64,000 nucleotides of DNA from Gammaproteobacteria bacterium (GCA_020846135.1 JADLEK010000041.1:34749-98748); one strand, 5' to 3'. Shown: positions 44,030 through 52,307, numbered from the stretch's first letter. Notes: generated by a model not told the origin, from the sequence alone. Made by a program: numbers and translations.

Positions 44030-45403
44030 ATGGCTGTTTTCGTCGTGGATCGACACCAAAAACCACTGATGCCGTGTAGCGAGAAACGGGCCAGAAAATT
44101 ACTGGCGCGTGGGCGCGCCCGAGTGCATCGGCTGATGCCGTTTGCCATTCGACTGGTGGATAGAATCGTCAGCGAAAGTGTTTTACAACCGGTCAAGATT
44201 AAACTTGATCCTGGAAGTAAAACGACCGGGATCGCTGTAGTGCGTGAATCAGAGACGTTTGCGGTCGAAACCGGAGAAATCAATACCACGGTTCACGTTT
44301 TAAATTTGTTGGAGCTGCATCATCGCGGGCAACAGATTAGCGAGTCATTAACCGCCCGGCGACAAAAGCGCAGGAGACGCCGTGGCAACCTACGTTATCG
44401 AAAGCCCCGGTTCCTGAATCGGGGCAATAAGAAGAAGGGCTGGCTGGCTCCCAGTCTACAACATCGGGTAGACACGATAGGCGCGTGGGTGAATCGTTTC
44501 CAACGGCTCGCTCCGATCGCCGGGATTGCTCAGGAATTAGTCCGCTTTGATCTGCAACAGATGGAGAATCCCGAAATCAGCGGGATTGAATACCAACAGG
44601 GAACCCTGGCCGGTTATGAAACTCGTGAATACCTGCTGAATAAGTGGAATAGAGCGTGTGCCTATTGCGGGGCCAAGCAGGTTCCGCTCCAGATCGACCA
44701 TATCCATCCCCGTGCCCGTGGCGGCAGTGATCGGGTCTCTAATCTGACGTTGGCGTGTGGCCCTTGCAATCAGGAGAAAGGCAGTCTCCTCATCGCCGAG
44801 TACCTTAAAGACCAGCCTGCCCGATTAAAACGGATTCAGGCGCAAGCCCAAGCGCCACTCAAAGACGCCGCCGCCGTTAATTCAACCCGGTGGGCATTAT
44901 TTAATGTCCTTAAAACCACGGGGGTTTGCATCACGACGGGGTCAGGCGGGCGAACCAAATTCAATCGGGTACGGTTGAATATTCCCAAGACCCATGCGCT
45001 GGATGCCGCCTGTGTTGGAACTATAGACGTGATCTGCGATTGGAAGAAACCCACTTTAGCGATTAAAGCGACGGGACGCGGCAGTTATCAACGGACGCGA
45101 TTGAATGCTTATGGATTCCCGCGGGGTTATCTGACTCGACAGAAACGCATTAAAGGATTCCAGACCGGGGACATGGTGAAAGCCCAGGTTCTGAAAGGGA
45201 AGAAAACCGGCTCTTATAGGGGTCGTGTTGCGGTTCGCGCATCGGGAAGTTTCAACCTCCAAACCGCTCAAGGGGTTGTTCAAGGCATTGGCTATCGCTG
45301 CTGCAAAGTGATCCAACGTGCGGATGGTTACGGTTATTCGCGACTCGGCACATTCCAAAAAGAAGCCGAACTTCGTTCGGCCCGCTATCCCTCCCCGGCC
45401 TAA
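44030..45403 (+). CDS. iscB: RNA-guided endonuclease IscB
   Basis: 457 residues, the usual IscB size. N-terminal PLMP domain (KPLMPCSEKRARKLLARGRA). RuvC-I IKLDPGSKTTGIAVV (Asp60). Arginine-rich bridge helix (109-130, RRQKRRRRRGNLRYRKPRF). RuvC-II region ELVRFDLQQMENPEIS with candidate Glu169. HNH domain (207-250) with zinc ligands CAYC and CGPC and catalytic QIDHIHPRARGG. RuvC-III THALDAACVG (His322, Asp325). All catalytic motifs look intact, so it should cleave DNA with its upstream omega RNA. IscB is the ancestor class of Cas9. It lies between two uma2 copies inside the T2SS operon, same strand. Confidence 0.95.
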   Translation: MAVFVVDRHQKPLMPCSEKRARKLLARGRARVHRLMPFAIRLVDRIVSESVLQPVKIKLDPGSKTTGIAVVRESETFAVETGEINTTVHVLNLLELHHRGQQISESLTARRQKRRRRRGNLRYRKPRFLNRGNKKKGWLAPSLQHRVDTIGAWVNRFQRLAPIAGIAQELVRFDLQQMENPEISGIEYQQGTLAGYETREYLLNKWNRACAYCGAKQVPLQIDHIHPRARGGSDRVSNLTLACGPCNQEKGSLLIAEYLKDQPARLKRIQAQAQAPLKDAAAVNSTRWALFNVLKTTGVCITTGSGGRTKFNRVRLNIPKTHALDAACVGTIDVICDWKKPTLAIKATGRGSYQRTRLNAYGFPRGYLTRQKRIKGFQTGDMVKAQVLKGKKTGSYRGRVAVRASGSFNLQTAQGVVQGIGYRCCKVIQRADGYGYSRLGTFQKEAELRSARYPSPA

Positions 45404-45442
45404 AGGCCGGGGTATCTCGCGGAAAGTCTGATGAAAACTTCG

Positions 45443-45513
45443 GTAGCCTGGATGCAGGCCGTCAGGCCGAAATCCGGGTTTTCCCGGATTCCGCTTCGCT
45501 CCATCCGGGCTAC
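45443..45513. repeat. REP-like palindrome (family C)
   Basis: GTAGCCTGGATGCAGGCC ... GGTT-TTCCC ... CCATCCGGGCTAC forms a long imperfect hairpin. Members of this family in the window contain GTAGCCCGGATGGAGCG or its complement. Confidence 0.7.
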
Positions 45514-45540
45514 GATCTTCATAATTTTGTAACCGTCCAC

Positions 45541-45644
45541 ACCCCCACCCCGGCCCTCCCCCGCAAGGGGGGAGGGTGTATTGCGGAACAGCCGGTTGCT
45601 TGGCTCCCCCTCCCCCACGCGGGAGGGGGTTGGGGGGAGGGGGT
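45541..45644. repeat. Two palindromic repeats of family B
   Basis: CCCTCCCCCGCAAGGGGGGAGGG (45554-45576, with C-rich shoulder) and the C-rich/G-rich hairpin 45604-45644, between the IscB element and the second uma2 gene. Each can fold on its own. Confidence 0.7.
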
Positions 45645-45731
45645 GAACGCATACCAAAAGCCAACCGGCAATGGGTATGAGTCTGTTTTTAATGCTATGT
45701 TTGTCCTTTGATGACTCATGGAGAGATGACG

Positions 45732-46397
45732 ATGAATCCCCTGTCCTATTACAACCCGAATGATCCTTATCCCGAGAGCGACGGCCGACCAATGGCGGAG
45801 AATACCGAACAGTACGATTGGCTGGTCAAGATCAAGGAAAATCTGGAAATTCTGTTTGCGGACCGCGAGGATGTGTTTGTCGCCGGGGATCTGCTGTGGT
45901 ATCCGGTGCCCGACCGGTCGATTGCCGGGCCGGTGGCTCCGGACGTGATGGTCGCGTTTGGCAGGCCCAAGGGGCGGCGCGGCGCTTATCGGCAGTGGGA
46001 AGAAGGCGGGATCCCGCCGCAGGTGGTGTTTGAGGTGTTATCGCCGTCCAACAGCCGGATGGAGATGGACAACAAGTTGCTCTTCTACAATCAGTATGGC
46101 GTGGAGGAGTATTACCTTTATGATCCGAAGCAGCATCATCTCGAGATCTATCAGCGGCAGCACAGGCGCTTGAAGCAGGTCCGGCATCTGAACGGCTGGA
46201 CCAGTCCCCGCTTGGGTATCCGTCTGGTGCTGACCCCGGTCACGCTGGAGATCTATCACCCGAACGGTCAACCCTTCCTGAGTTCGGTCGAAATGGCCCG
46301 GTTAAAGAACGCTGCCGAGGATCGCGCTGAACGCCTGGCGGATCGCCTTCGCGCGCTGGGAATTGACCCAGACGATGTTTCCGGGACCCGCGATTAA
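45732..46397 (+). CDS. Uma2 family endonuclease-like protein, short-tail copy
   Basis: 221 residues. It is near-identical to the copy at 42927 over the first 190 residues and the preceding 60 bases, with a few substitutions (DNKLLFYNQYG for DKLRFYDQYG). It keeps the PDVMVAF, VVFEVLSPSN and Lys motif. The repeated coiled-coil tail is missing: after LKNAAEDRAERLADRLRALG it ends with the same DDVSGTRD-type terminus. This shorter form is probably the ancestral state or a contraction. Start at 45732 with GGAGAG six bases upstream. Confidence 0.8.
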   Translation: MNPLSYYNPNDPYPESDGRPMAENTEQYDWLVKIKENLEILFADREDVFVAGDLLWYPVPDRSIAGPVAPDVMVAFGRPKGRRGAYRQWEEGGIPPQVVFEVLSPSNSRMEMDNKLLFYNQYGVEEYYLYDPKQHHLEIYQRQHRRLKQVRHLNGWTSPRLGIRLVLTPVTLEIYHPNGQPFLSSVEMARLKNAAEDRAERLADRLRALGIDPDDVSGTRD

Positions 46398-46453
46398 GAG
46401 GCGTTTTTATTCAGTCTCGGCAACTAACGAATAGTCGCGCCGCTTCAACCTTC

Positions 46454-46552
46454 GGCCCGGGATTCGGGCCTGATGGCCTCCATCCGGGCTACTACTCGCC
46501 CGTAGCCCGTGGTCCGGATTGCGCTTCGCTCCATCTGGCTACAGGCTACGGG
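46454..46552. repeat. REP-like palindromes (family C), two units
   Basis: Unit 1 is GGCCCGGGATTCGGGCC with CATCCGGGCTAC (46454-46491); unit 2 is CGTAGCCCG ... GGCTACAGGCTACGG (46501-46552). It ends about 40 bases before gspD and may overlap its promoter. Confidence 0.7.
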
Positions 46553-46593
46553 AGGCTGACCGGGCACGGTAGACCGGTATAGAATGCCGGGCT

Positions 46594-48837
46594 TTGTCAA
46601 AGCCGCATTCTGGAAATCGCCTTTTGAACAATCCGTTTCTTTTAGCGTACTCCCCCCGCGTCCGAAACCGTCGGTGGTCTCTGCAAGCCGTGGCCGGAGT
46701 CATGATCATCGCGCTGGTTGGGTGCGCCAACCCATCACTCGTTACAATCCCAGCGCCGCTGCGCCCACCCATGGCGGATAACGATCCCTCCAGCCAAGTG
46801 CAGCAAGAGCAGACTGACAAGCCCGAAAAACCCATCACCCGCTTCGGGGAGATGCCCAGGCCGCCGACCGTTAAGCCCTTGGCAACCGGGCCAATACTCG
46901 GCCAGCTCACCGAGCAGGGGCAGCGGCAGGTCACGCTCAATATCGAGGGGCTGGCGGTGCCGGCTTTTATTAATGAGGTGTACGGTAATCTGCTGGGGCT
47001 GTCATTTCAGATGGATGCGAACGTTCAGGGTAAAAAGGAGTTGGTTAATCTGCGCCTGACCACCCCACAGCCGACCCATAAGGTGCGGGCGCTGGCCGAT
47101 GCGGCCCTGCGGGATTATGGAGTGAATGTGGAAGCGCGTGGCGAGATACTCCGTTTTGCTACGGGCGCGGCATCCGCTACACCTACACCAGATTCGCCGG
47201 TCTTGGTATTCGGGCAGACTTTACCTGCCAATCTCCCCCCGCAAACGCCGGTGGTGCAGTTCTTCGCGCTCGACACGGTACGCAATGCTCAGGTCGGCGG
47301 CTGGCTAACCCAGGCGTTCCAGGGCCAGAAGCTGACCATCACTGAAGATCCAGACCGTAACGCTCTGACCCTGTCAGGACCCGCCGGCGTAGTGCGGCAG
47401 GCCAGTGAAGTGGCGGTGTTGCTGGATCAGCCATTCATGCGCGGCCAGCACAGCCTGCGTATCGAGCCGGTCAACTGGACGGCGGCGGCGCTGGCGAAAC
47501 GGCTGGAGGAGATTCTGCAAGCGGAGGGGTACGGGGCCAGTCAGCGAGCGGGCGGCGGCGGCAGTGTGCTGGTGCTGCCGGTGGATGAAATCAATGCGGT
47601 GCTGGTGTTTGCGGTCGACCCGGCTTTGCTGCTTCATGTGCGGCAGTGGGTGTCCCAGCTCGACCAGACCCGGCAGGCGCCGGATCAAGATGGCTTGTTC
47701 TATTATCTGGCGAAGAACGTGCCGGCGGACAGTCTGGCCAAGACGCTGGCGCCGCTGTTGCTGTCGCTCACGGGTGTGGGCGCATCGCCGAGCGCAGCGC
47801 CGACTGGCGCGCCGCCAACCGGGATGCCGCCAACCGGGATGCCGCCAACCGTGAGCAGAACCGGGTCAACCACTGCTGGATCTGCCGGGCCTGCTGGGCC
47901 TGCTGCACAGACCAGTAATGCTGTTGCATCCAATCTAGTGGTGGATACGTCCCGCAATGCCCTGATTTTCAGCGGTTCCGGGGCGCAATGGGCGCGGTTG
48001 CGGCCGGTGCTGGAGACGATGGATCAGCCGGCCAAGCTGGCGCTGGTGGAGGTGACGGTGGCGGAAATCAGCCTGGGCGATACGCAGGATACCGGGGTCG
48101 AGTGGGTCTTTAAGAATGTCAATATTGGCGACTGGCAAGGCACGATGGCGAATGCGCTCAAGGTCGGCACTGACGGTTTCGGTTATCTGCTAACCCAGCC
48201 CGACGGTAGCCGGATTCTGTTGAATGCCTTGGCCACCAGCAATCAGGTCAGCATCCTGTCCAATCCCAAGGTCATGGTGCGCAACGGTCAGGACGCGACG
48301 ATTGACGTGGGCACTGAGGTACCGATCCTCGCTTCGCAATCCACCACCAGCGGAACCGGGCAGTCTGGCGATCCGGCCATTTTGCAACAGATTCAGTACC
48401 GCAAGACCGGGGTGTTGCTCAAGGTCAAGCCGACCATTTACGCGGGCCGGCGGGTGGATCTTGATGTGGAGCAGGAAGTGAGCGAAGCCCAGCGCAATAC
48501 CACCAGCAGCATCAGTTCGCCGCAGATCCTTAACCGCAAGATCAACACCAGCCTGAGTTTGAAGGATGGCGGTTCGGTGCTGCTGGGCGGGTTGGTCTCG
48601 ACCAATCGCAGTCAGAGCAACCGGGGGATTCCGGTTCTCAAGGACGTGCCCCTGCTGGGGGCGCTGTTTCGCGCCGACAACCAGAGTACTAACCGCACCG
48701 AACTGGTGGTGTTGATCACCCCTTATATTATTAGTGATGAGCGCGAGGCCGAGGCGATTACTCAGGCATTTCGCAGCCGGCTGAGCCTGGAGGCAGCGCC
48801 CGAACCCCCGGCGGCCAATCCAGCGGCTAACCCGTAG
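46594..48837 (+). CDS. gspD: Type II secretion secretin GspD (lipoprotein form)
   Basis: 747 residues, the outer-membrane channel. A lipoprotein-type signal ends at Cys44 (MIIALVGCANPS); the start is a TTG at 46594 and a later TTG at 46624 is also possible. N0/N1-type domains occupy about 105-370. The secretin core has VEVTVAEISLGD, VPILASQSTT, VEQEVSEAQ and the signature INTSLSLKDGGSVLLGGLVS ... GIPVLKDVPLLGALFR ... TELVVLITPYII. A Pro/Met/Thr tract with tandem 15-base repeats sits at about 405-425. As a lipoprotein it could reach the outer membrane without a pilotin. It is separated from the other gsp genes by the uma2-iscB-uma2 segment. The stop codon lies in a REP-like sequence. Confidence 0.93.
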   Translation: MSKPHSGNRLLNNPFLLAYSPRVRNRRWSLQAVAGVMIIALVGCANPSLVTIPAPLRPPMADNDPSSQVQQEQTDKPEKPITRFGEMPRPPTVKPLATGPILGQLTEQGQRQVTLNIEGLAVPAFINEVYGNLLGLSFQMDANVQGKKELVNLRLTTPQPTHKVRALADAALRDYGVNVEARGEILRFATGAASATPTPDSPVLVFGQTLPANLPPQTPVVQFFALDTVRNAQVGGWLTQAFQGQKLTITEDPDRNALTLSGPAGVVRQASEVAVLLDQPFMRGQHSLRIEPVNWTAAALAKRLEEILQAEGYGASQRAGGGGSVLVLPVDEINAVLVFAVDPALLLHVRQWVSQLDQTRQAPDQDGLFYYLAKNVPADSLAKTLAPLLLSLTGVGASPSAAPTGAPPTGMPPTGMPPTVSRTGSTTAGSAGPAGPAAQTSNAVASNLVVDTSRNALIFSGSGAQWARLRPVLETMDQPAKLALVEVTVAEISLGDTQDTGVEWVFKNVNIGDWQGTMANALKVGTDGFGYLLTQPDGSRILLNALATSNQVSILSNPKVMVRNGQDATIDVGTEVPILASQSTTSGTGQSGDPAILQQIQYRKTGVLLKVKPTIYAGRRVDLDVEQEVSEAQRNTTSSISSPQILNRKINTSLSLKDGGSVLLGGLVSTNRSQSNRGIPVLKDVPLLGALFRADNQSTNRTELVVLITPYIISDEREAEAITQAFRSRLSLEAAPEPPAANPAANP

Positions 48838-48880
48838 CCTGGATGGAAATGACTGAGAACCTTCAATCGGCTATCAAGCC

Positions 48881-49204
48881 ATGATCGAACTACGTCGTTA
48901 CCAACGCGACGATGGCAATGTACCGGTTCGGGATTGGCTGGAGAGTCTGCGCGATATCCGCGCACGGGCACAGATTGAAATTCGGTTGCGCCGCTTGTCG
49001 GTAGGCAATTTTGGGGACTGCAAGCCCGTGGGGGTTGGCGTATTAGAACTCCGCATCGATATTGGCGCAGGCTATCGTCTCTATTGCGCCCGTCATGGGC
49101 AGCAGTTGGTCATTCTGTTGTGTGGTGGCGATAAGCGTACACAGGATGCTGATATCCAACGAGCGAAAACCTACTGGACAGATTGGCAACGGAGGAATCC
49201 ATGA
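48881..49204 (+). CDS. higB: HigB-family toxin (addiction module killer)
   Basis: 107 residues, RelE/ParE superfamily of the Gp49-like killer group: IELRRYQRDDGNVPVRDWLESL, then IRLRRLSVGNFGDCKPVGVGVLELRIDIGAGYRLYCARHG and LLCGGDKRTQDADIQRAKTYW. The Arg/Lys-rich pattern and C-terminal GGDK are typical of the group, which cleaves ribosome-bound mRNA. The toxin precedes the antitoxin and overlaps it by ATGA. Symbol by family, not by orthology. Confidence 0.88.
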   Translation: MIELRRYQRDDGNVPVRDWLESLRDIRARAQIEIRLRRLSVGNFGDCKPVGVGVLELRIDIGAGYRLYCARHGQQLVILLCGGDKRTQDADIQRAKTYWTDWQRRNP

Positions 49205-49536
49205 GCAAGCGGAACTATGCCGCATCGGTATCCCATACCGATGCAACCATCGAGGCCTTGCGTGGCAATCGTGAACTGGCGGTGGAATACTTAAAAGCGG
49301 CACTGGCTGAATTGGATAACCCGGAAAATCGTGCAGCGGGGTTGTTGGCGTTGCGCGATATTGTGGAAGCCTATGGCGGCATCGGGGCCATCGCAGCGGC
49401 AGCAGGCATCCGTCAGGAATCGTTGTACCGGATGCTCTCGCCCAAGGGCAATCCCACGTTGAGAACCTTGTTAGCCGTGTTCAACGCAGTAGGAATGCGG
49501 CTGTCCGTCGAGCCAGCACCTCATGTTCATGCTTAA
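49201..49536 (+). CDS. higA: HigA-family antitoxin (HTH)
   Basis: 111 residues from the ATG at 49201, overlapping the toxin stop by four bases with GGAGGAA upstream. A helix-turn-helix is visible at about 58-95 (GGIGAIAAAAGIRQESLYRML ... NPTLRTLLAVFNAVGMRL). The N-terminal VSHTDATIEALRGNRELAVEYLKAALAEL is the usual start of the addiction-module antidote family. It binds the toxin and represses the pair's promoter. Confidence 0.88.
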   Translation: MSKRNYAASVSHTDATIEALRGNRELAVEYLKAALAELDNPENRAAGLLALRDIVEAYGGIGAIAAAAGIRQESLYRMLSPKGNPTLRTLLAVFNAVGMRLSVEPAPHVHA

Positions 49537-49614
49537 AACGCCTGATGAAAAATGGGGCGCTGGATTCAATCGCGGCATGGCAGATCTGCCGAATGACCCC
49601 CAACCTTGCAGGCG

Positions 49615-49910
49615 TTCCCCGGATTCCGGCCTGATGGCCTGCGTCCGGGCTACGCGCTGTTGTAGGAATCCGCCCTGAGTTGTGGACTTGCGGCTTCGAA
49701 CCACCCCGGCGCTTCGCGCCACCCCTCCTTATCCAAGGAGGGGAATTTCCATAACTCCAACCGGATGGCTATATTTCCCGTCATTCCCGCGAATGCGGGA
49801 ATCCAGTACTTCGGCGCCAGCCCGTAGCCCGGATGGAGCGCAGCGCAATCCGGGAGTGGCGTTTCTCCCCACCCGGATTCCAGCCTGATGGCCTGCATCC
49901 GGGCTACGCG
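49615..49910. repeat. Cluster of four intergenic palindromes
   Basis: In order: REP-like family C (49615-49655), family A (49704-49752), a GTCATTCCCGCGAATGCGGG-type hairpin (49782-49806, family E), and two family C units (49823-49910). No gene is supported in 49537-49956, apart from the leader of brnT. Confidence 0.7.
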
Positions 49911-49936
49911 GGGGTTGGACGCTGGCAATTTTTCAG

Positions 49937-49952
49937 AATTGTTAATACAATT
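49937..49952. promoter_or_regulatory. Candidate BrnA operator
   Basis: Palindrome AATTGT-TAAT-ACAATT ends five bases before the brnT ATG, in an AT-rich stretch suitable for a promoter. BrnA is known to autorepress its operon, so this is the likely operator (inference). Confidence 0.45.
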
Positions 49953-49956
49953 TATT

Positions 49957-50232
49957 ATGATCACTTGGGATGAGCCGAAACGGTTGGAAAACCTCCGCAA
50001 GCACGAGCTGGATTTCGCGGGGTGCGAGGCGGTGTTCGATCATCCGGTGTTTACCCAAGAAGATGCCCGCGATAGCTATAGCGAACCGCGCATGAACCTG
50101 ATTGGCTGGTTGCATGGGCAATGGGTTCATCTCACCTATACCGAGCGTGGCGAAATGTTGCGTGTGATTTCGCTGCGGAAGGCGACCCCTCATGAAATCC
50201 GTCAATATCGAAAAACCGTTTCCAAGCACTGA
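49957..50232 (+). CDS. brnT: BrnT-family toxin
   Basis: 91 residues from the ATG at 49957 (MITWDEPKRLENLRKHELDF); the open frame further upstream is repeat sequence. The BrnT/RelE-like ribonuclease pattern is clear: WDEPKR.EN..KH..DF, FDHPVFTQEDARDSY.EPR, IGWLHGQWVHLTYTERG, and the C-terminal ISLRKATPHEIRQY. It overlaps brnA by 41 bases, the toxin-first order typical of BrnTA. Confidence 0.92.
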   Translation: MITWDEPKRLENLRKHELDFAGCEAVFDHPVFTQEDARDSYSEPRMNLIGWLHGQWVHLTYTERGEMLRVISLRKATPHEIRQYRKTVSKH

Positions 50233-50563
50233 TGCCGAGTGGGAAGCGCTGATTGCTGAGGCGCCAGCGGCGGCGATCGATTCTGACGCCAGCTATGATC
50301 CAAATGATCCGGCAGCGGTTGAAGCCTTTTGGGCGAATGCGGTCGTGGTGCGGGAGGGCGGGCCGGCGGCAGTCCGGGCGGCGCTGGCTGAACGGCGCTG
50401 CGCTCGGGGTTCGCAAAAAGCGCCGCTGAAGGTGCCCACGACCATTCGCTTTGATGCCGACGTGCTGGTGGCCTTAAAAGCCACCGGCAAGGGTTGGCAA
50501 ACCCGGGTCAATGCGGTGATGCGCCAGTGGATTCAGGATCATTCGCATCCGGCCAATCCGTAG
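50192..50563 (+). CDS. brnA: BrnA-family antitoxin
   Basis: 123 residues. An acidic N-terminus binds the toxin (EWEALIAEAPAAAIDSDASY), and a C-terminal ribbon-helix-helix DNA-binding region follows (VPTTIRFDADVLVALKATGKGWQTRVNAVMRQWI). It represses brnTA. The ATG lies within brnT. Its TAG stop is contributed by the adjoining REP-like repeat (AATCCGTAGCCCGG). Confidence 0.92.
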   Translation: MKSVNIEKPFPSTDAEWEALIAEAPAAAIDSDASYDPNDPAAVEAFWANAVVVREGGPAAVRAALAERRCARGSQKAPLKVPTTIRFDADVLVALKATGKGWQTRVNAVMRQWIQDHSHPANP

Positions 50564-50613
50564 CCCGGATGCAGCGGAGCGCAATCCGGGATCGTCGCTG
50601 CATCCGGGCTACT
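50559..50613. repeat. REP-like palindrome (family C) overlapping brnA stop
   Basis: CGTAGCCCGGATGCAGCGGA and its partner CTGCATCCGGGCTAC form a hairpin directly at the end of brnA. Confidence 0.7.
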
Positions 50614-50673
50614 CGCTACAGATTCCGCGATGCTCCATTCTGGCTATGGTGGCTCAGAGGTTAAAATTTTGCC

Positions 50674-50702
50674 TTGACTGTAAGTCAGTGCCTGTGTAGG
50701 CT
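50674..50702 (+). promoter_or_regulatory. Weak sigma-70-like promoter candidate for secreted protein
   Basis: TTGACT (50674-50679), 17 bases, then TAGGCT (50697-50702), 150 bases ahead of the secreted-protein gene. The -10 match is poor. The long AT-rich leader to 50852 shows no other feature apart from GGGAG before the ATG. Confidence 0.3.
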
Positions 50703-50852
50703 TTAGTTTGTGTAAATTCAGCACTGGTTTGTTTTTTTGATACGGCTTGTGCTTCATGCGATACCTTTACAGTTGGTAAGGTTAATCGCCCAGTGGCAAG
50801 TCCTCGTTCGTTGTGATTTCGTTATCCACCCAAACTCTGGGAGTTTTGAACC

Positions 50853-52277
50853 ATGCAATTCAAGAAATCTTCACTCGCGCTGGCCGTGGCCGCTGGTCTG
50901 GTTGTTGGGAATGCTAATGCCGTTGTTGACCTTTCGGCATCCCCGATCGTACCGGCTGGTTATGCCTCCGAGTTGCTCTCGGCTAATGCTGTGCTAGCTA
51001 ACCCAGGCGTAGCAGCGGGTCCTCTGGCTCTGACGGGTAAGATAGGTTGGGGTGTGGCTGCGGGCAGCCACCTCTATATTCGCATTAATCTGACCAACGG
51101 CCAGTTTGCAACAACGCTCACTGCCGTGGACTTTACAACTGTTCCTGCGCCTCTCCCCGCAGCACCACCGGTGTTGTCAGCCGGTGGTGCTGCTGGCTCG
51201 ACCTATGTCATCTATGATGTGACAGGTCCCTTCACGGTAGGGGCGGCCCCTCCTAATACTTTTACGTTGGCACCTCCTGCTGCTGCTGCATTAAGGTATG
51301 TTAATCCAGCCCAACCCATTACCGCTACGGTCAAGTTTTACACTGATTCGACGCTGGCCGCGACCGATGGTACAGCCTTAGCAACCCTTACTGGTACCTA
51401 TGCGGTTGCCAGTAGCGCCTTGACGACGACTTTTATCCCGGATACGTCGGTTGCTACAGTTGTCAGTGACTACAAGTTGTTTGGTGCTAACGCCGCTGGA
51501 GGTCTCGGGGCTGGCAAGGTCGCCCATCTCGGGCAAATGACCACCGCATTGAATGTGGCGCTGAACACCCCGGCTGGATTACCAGTTGCTGCTCCTGCTT
51601 TGGCTACCAATAGCACCTTGGTGCTGAACGGTCTGTTCTCAGCAGTAGGCACGACCGGGAGTATCAGTGCAGTGGCTGGTGCGGCACCTGCCGCCAATTG
51701 CACTGCTGGCCTCGTCCCTGGTGCCCTCAACGCTGACAAGACTACAGCTACTTTTACCAATTTAGGAACAGCCCTACTCGCTGACGTCTGGCAACTGTGC
51801 TTCACGGCAGATGGCGTTACCGAGATTCCTGTTCAGACGGTCGCTGGTACATTGACCTTCACAGGACAGGTACCGCCAGCAGTTATCCCTGCGGTTACCG
51901 GTACGGTAGGTACCATCACACACGATGGCACCCGGTTGGTCGCCCCGCTAGTACAAGTACCGCCGACTGCCAGCCCTACTCGTCTAGTACTCAATAACAC
52001 CAACGCGGTGGATTATCCCTACACCGTGACTGCACTAACGGAAGAAGGCGTTACCGCGACGCTGACTGGCGCGGCTAAGAGTGGTACGCTGAAGGCAGGT
52101 CAGACGACGGTGATAGACTTGGGTGGCTTGATTACCGTAACCGGTGGAACCAGCGGGGCTCTGCGGACTGGTCTGAAGGTCACTTCAACCGCACCGGTTA
52201 ACACGATCACCGGCTATTACATCCTCCTCAACAGCAACGGGGTGGTCAGCAATTTCCTGTTGAATCCAGTGCGGTAA
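50853..52277 (+). CDS. Secreted protein of unknown function, beta-rich
   Basis: 474 residues with a classical signal peptide (MQFKKSSLALAVAAGLVVGNANA). The mature part is rich in Ala, Thr, Val and Pro with few charges, and reads like repeated beta strands (GTIQ.., TLTFTG, TLKAGQTTVIDLGG, TGLKVTSTAPVNTITGYYIL). No catalytic motif or named domain is recognised; it could be a cell-surface or sheath protein. It is a monocistronic unit with a strong terminator after it and GGGAG before the ATG. A T2SS substrate is possible, as gspD lies 2 kb upstream, but there is no direct evidence. Confidence 0.75.
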   Translation: MQFKKSSLALAVAAGLVVGNANAVVDLSASPIVPAGYASELLSANAVLANPGVAAGPLALTGKIGWGVAAGSHLYIRINLTNGQFATTLTAVDFTTVPAPLPAAPPVLSAGGAAGSTYVIYDVTGPFTVGAAPPNTFTLAPPAAAALRYVNPAQPITATVKFYTDSTLAATDGTALATLTGTYAVASSALTTTFIPDTSVATVVSDYKLFGANAAGGLGAGKVAHLGQMTTALNVALNTPAGLPVAAPALATNSTLVLNGLFSAVGTTGSISAVAGAAPAANCTAGLVPGALNADKTTATFTNLGTALLADVWQLCFTADGVTEIPVQTVAGTLTFTGQVPPAVIPAVTGTVGTITHDGTRLVAPLVQVPPTASPTRLVLNNTNAVDYPYTVTALTEEGVTATLTGAAKSGTLKAGQTTVIDLGGLITVTGGTSGALRTGLKVTSTAPVNTITGYYILLNSNGVVSNFLLNPVR

Positions 52278-52307
52278 CAACCACTGACGGGTTAGTTTGA
52301 ATCCTGG

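Larger units (their letters stand above)
43745..45420 (+). mobile_element. IscB-omegaRNA element (IS200/IS605-like, no transposase)
   Basis: The left end has hairpin CGCCC-TGAA-GGGCG (43759-43772); the right end has hairpin CCCCGGCC-TAAA-GGCCGGGG (45393-45412), which contains the iscB stop codon. Between lie a structured non-coding segment and iscB. There is no TnpA, so movement would need one in trans. Homology between the two uma2 copies ends at 43744/46402, which places the left boundary at about 43745. The right boundary is approximate. Confidence 0.7.

Noticed and set aside
44030..45403. TnpB or Cas9 instead of IscB
   Set aside because: PLMP domain, HNH inserted between RuvC-II and RuvC-III, and 457 residues fit IscB; TnpB has no HNH and Cas9 is far larger.
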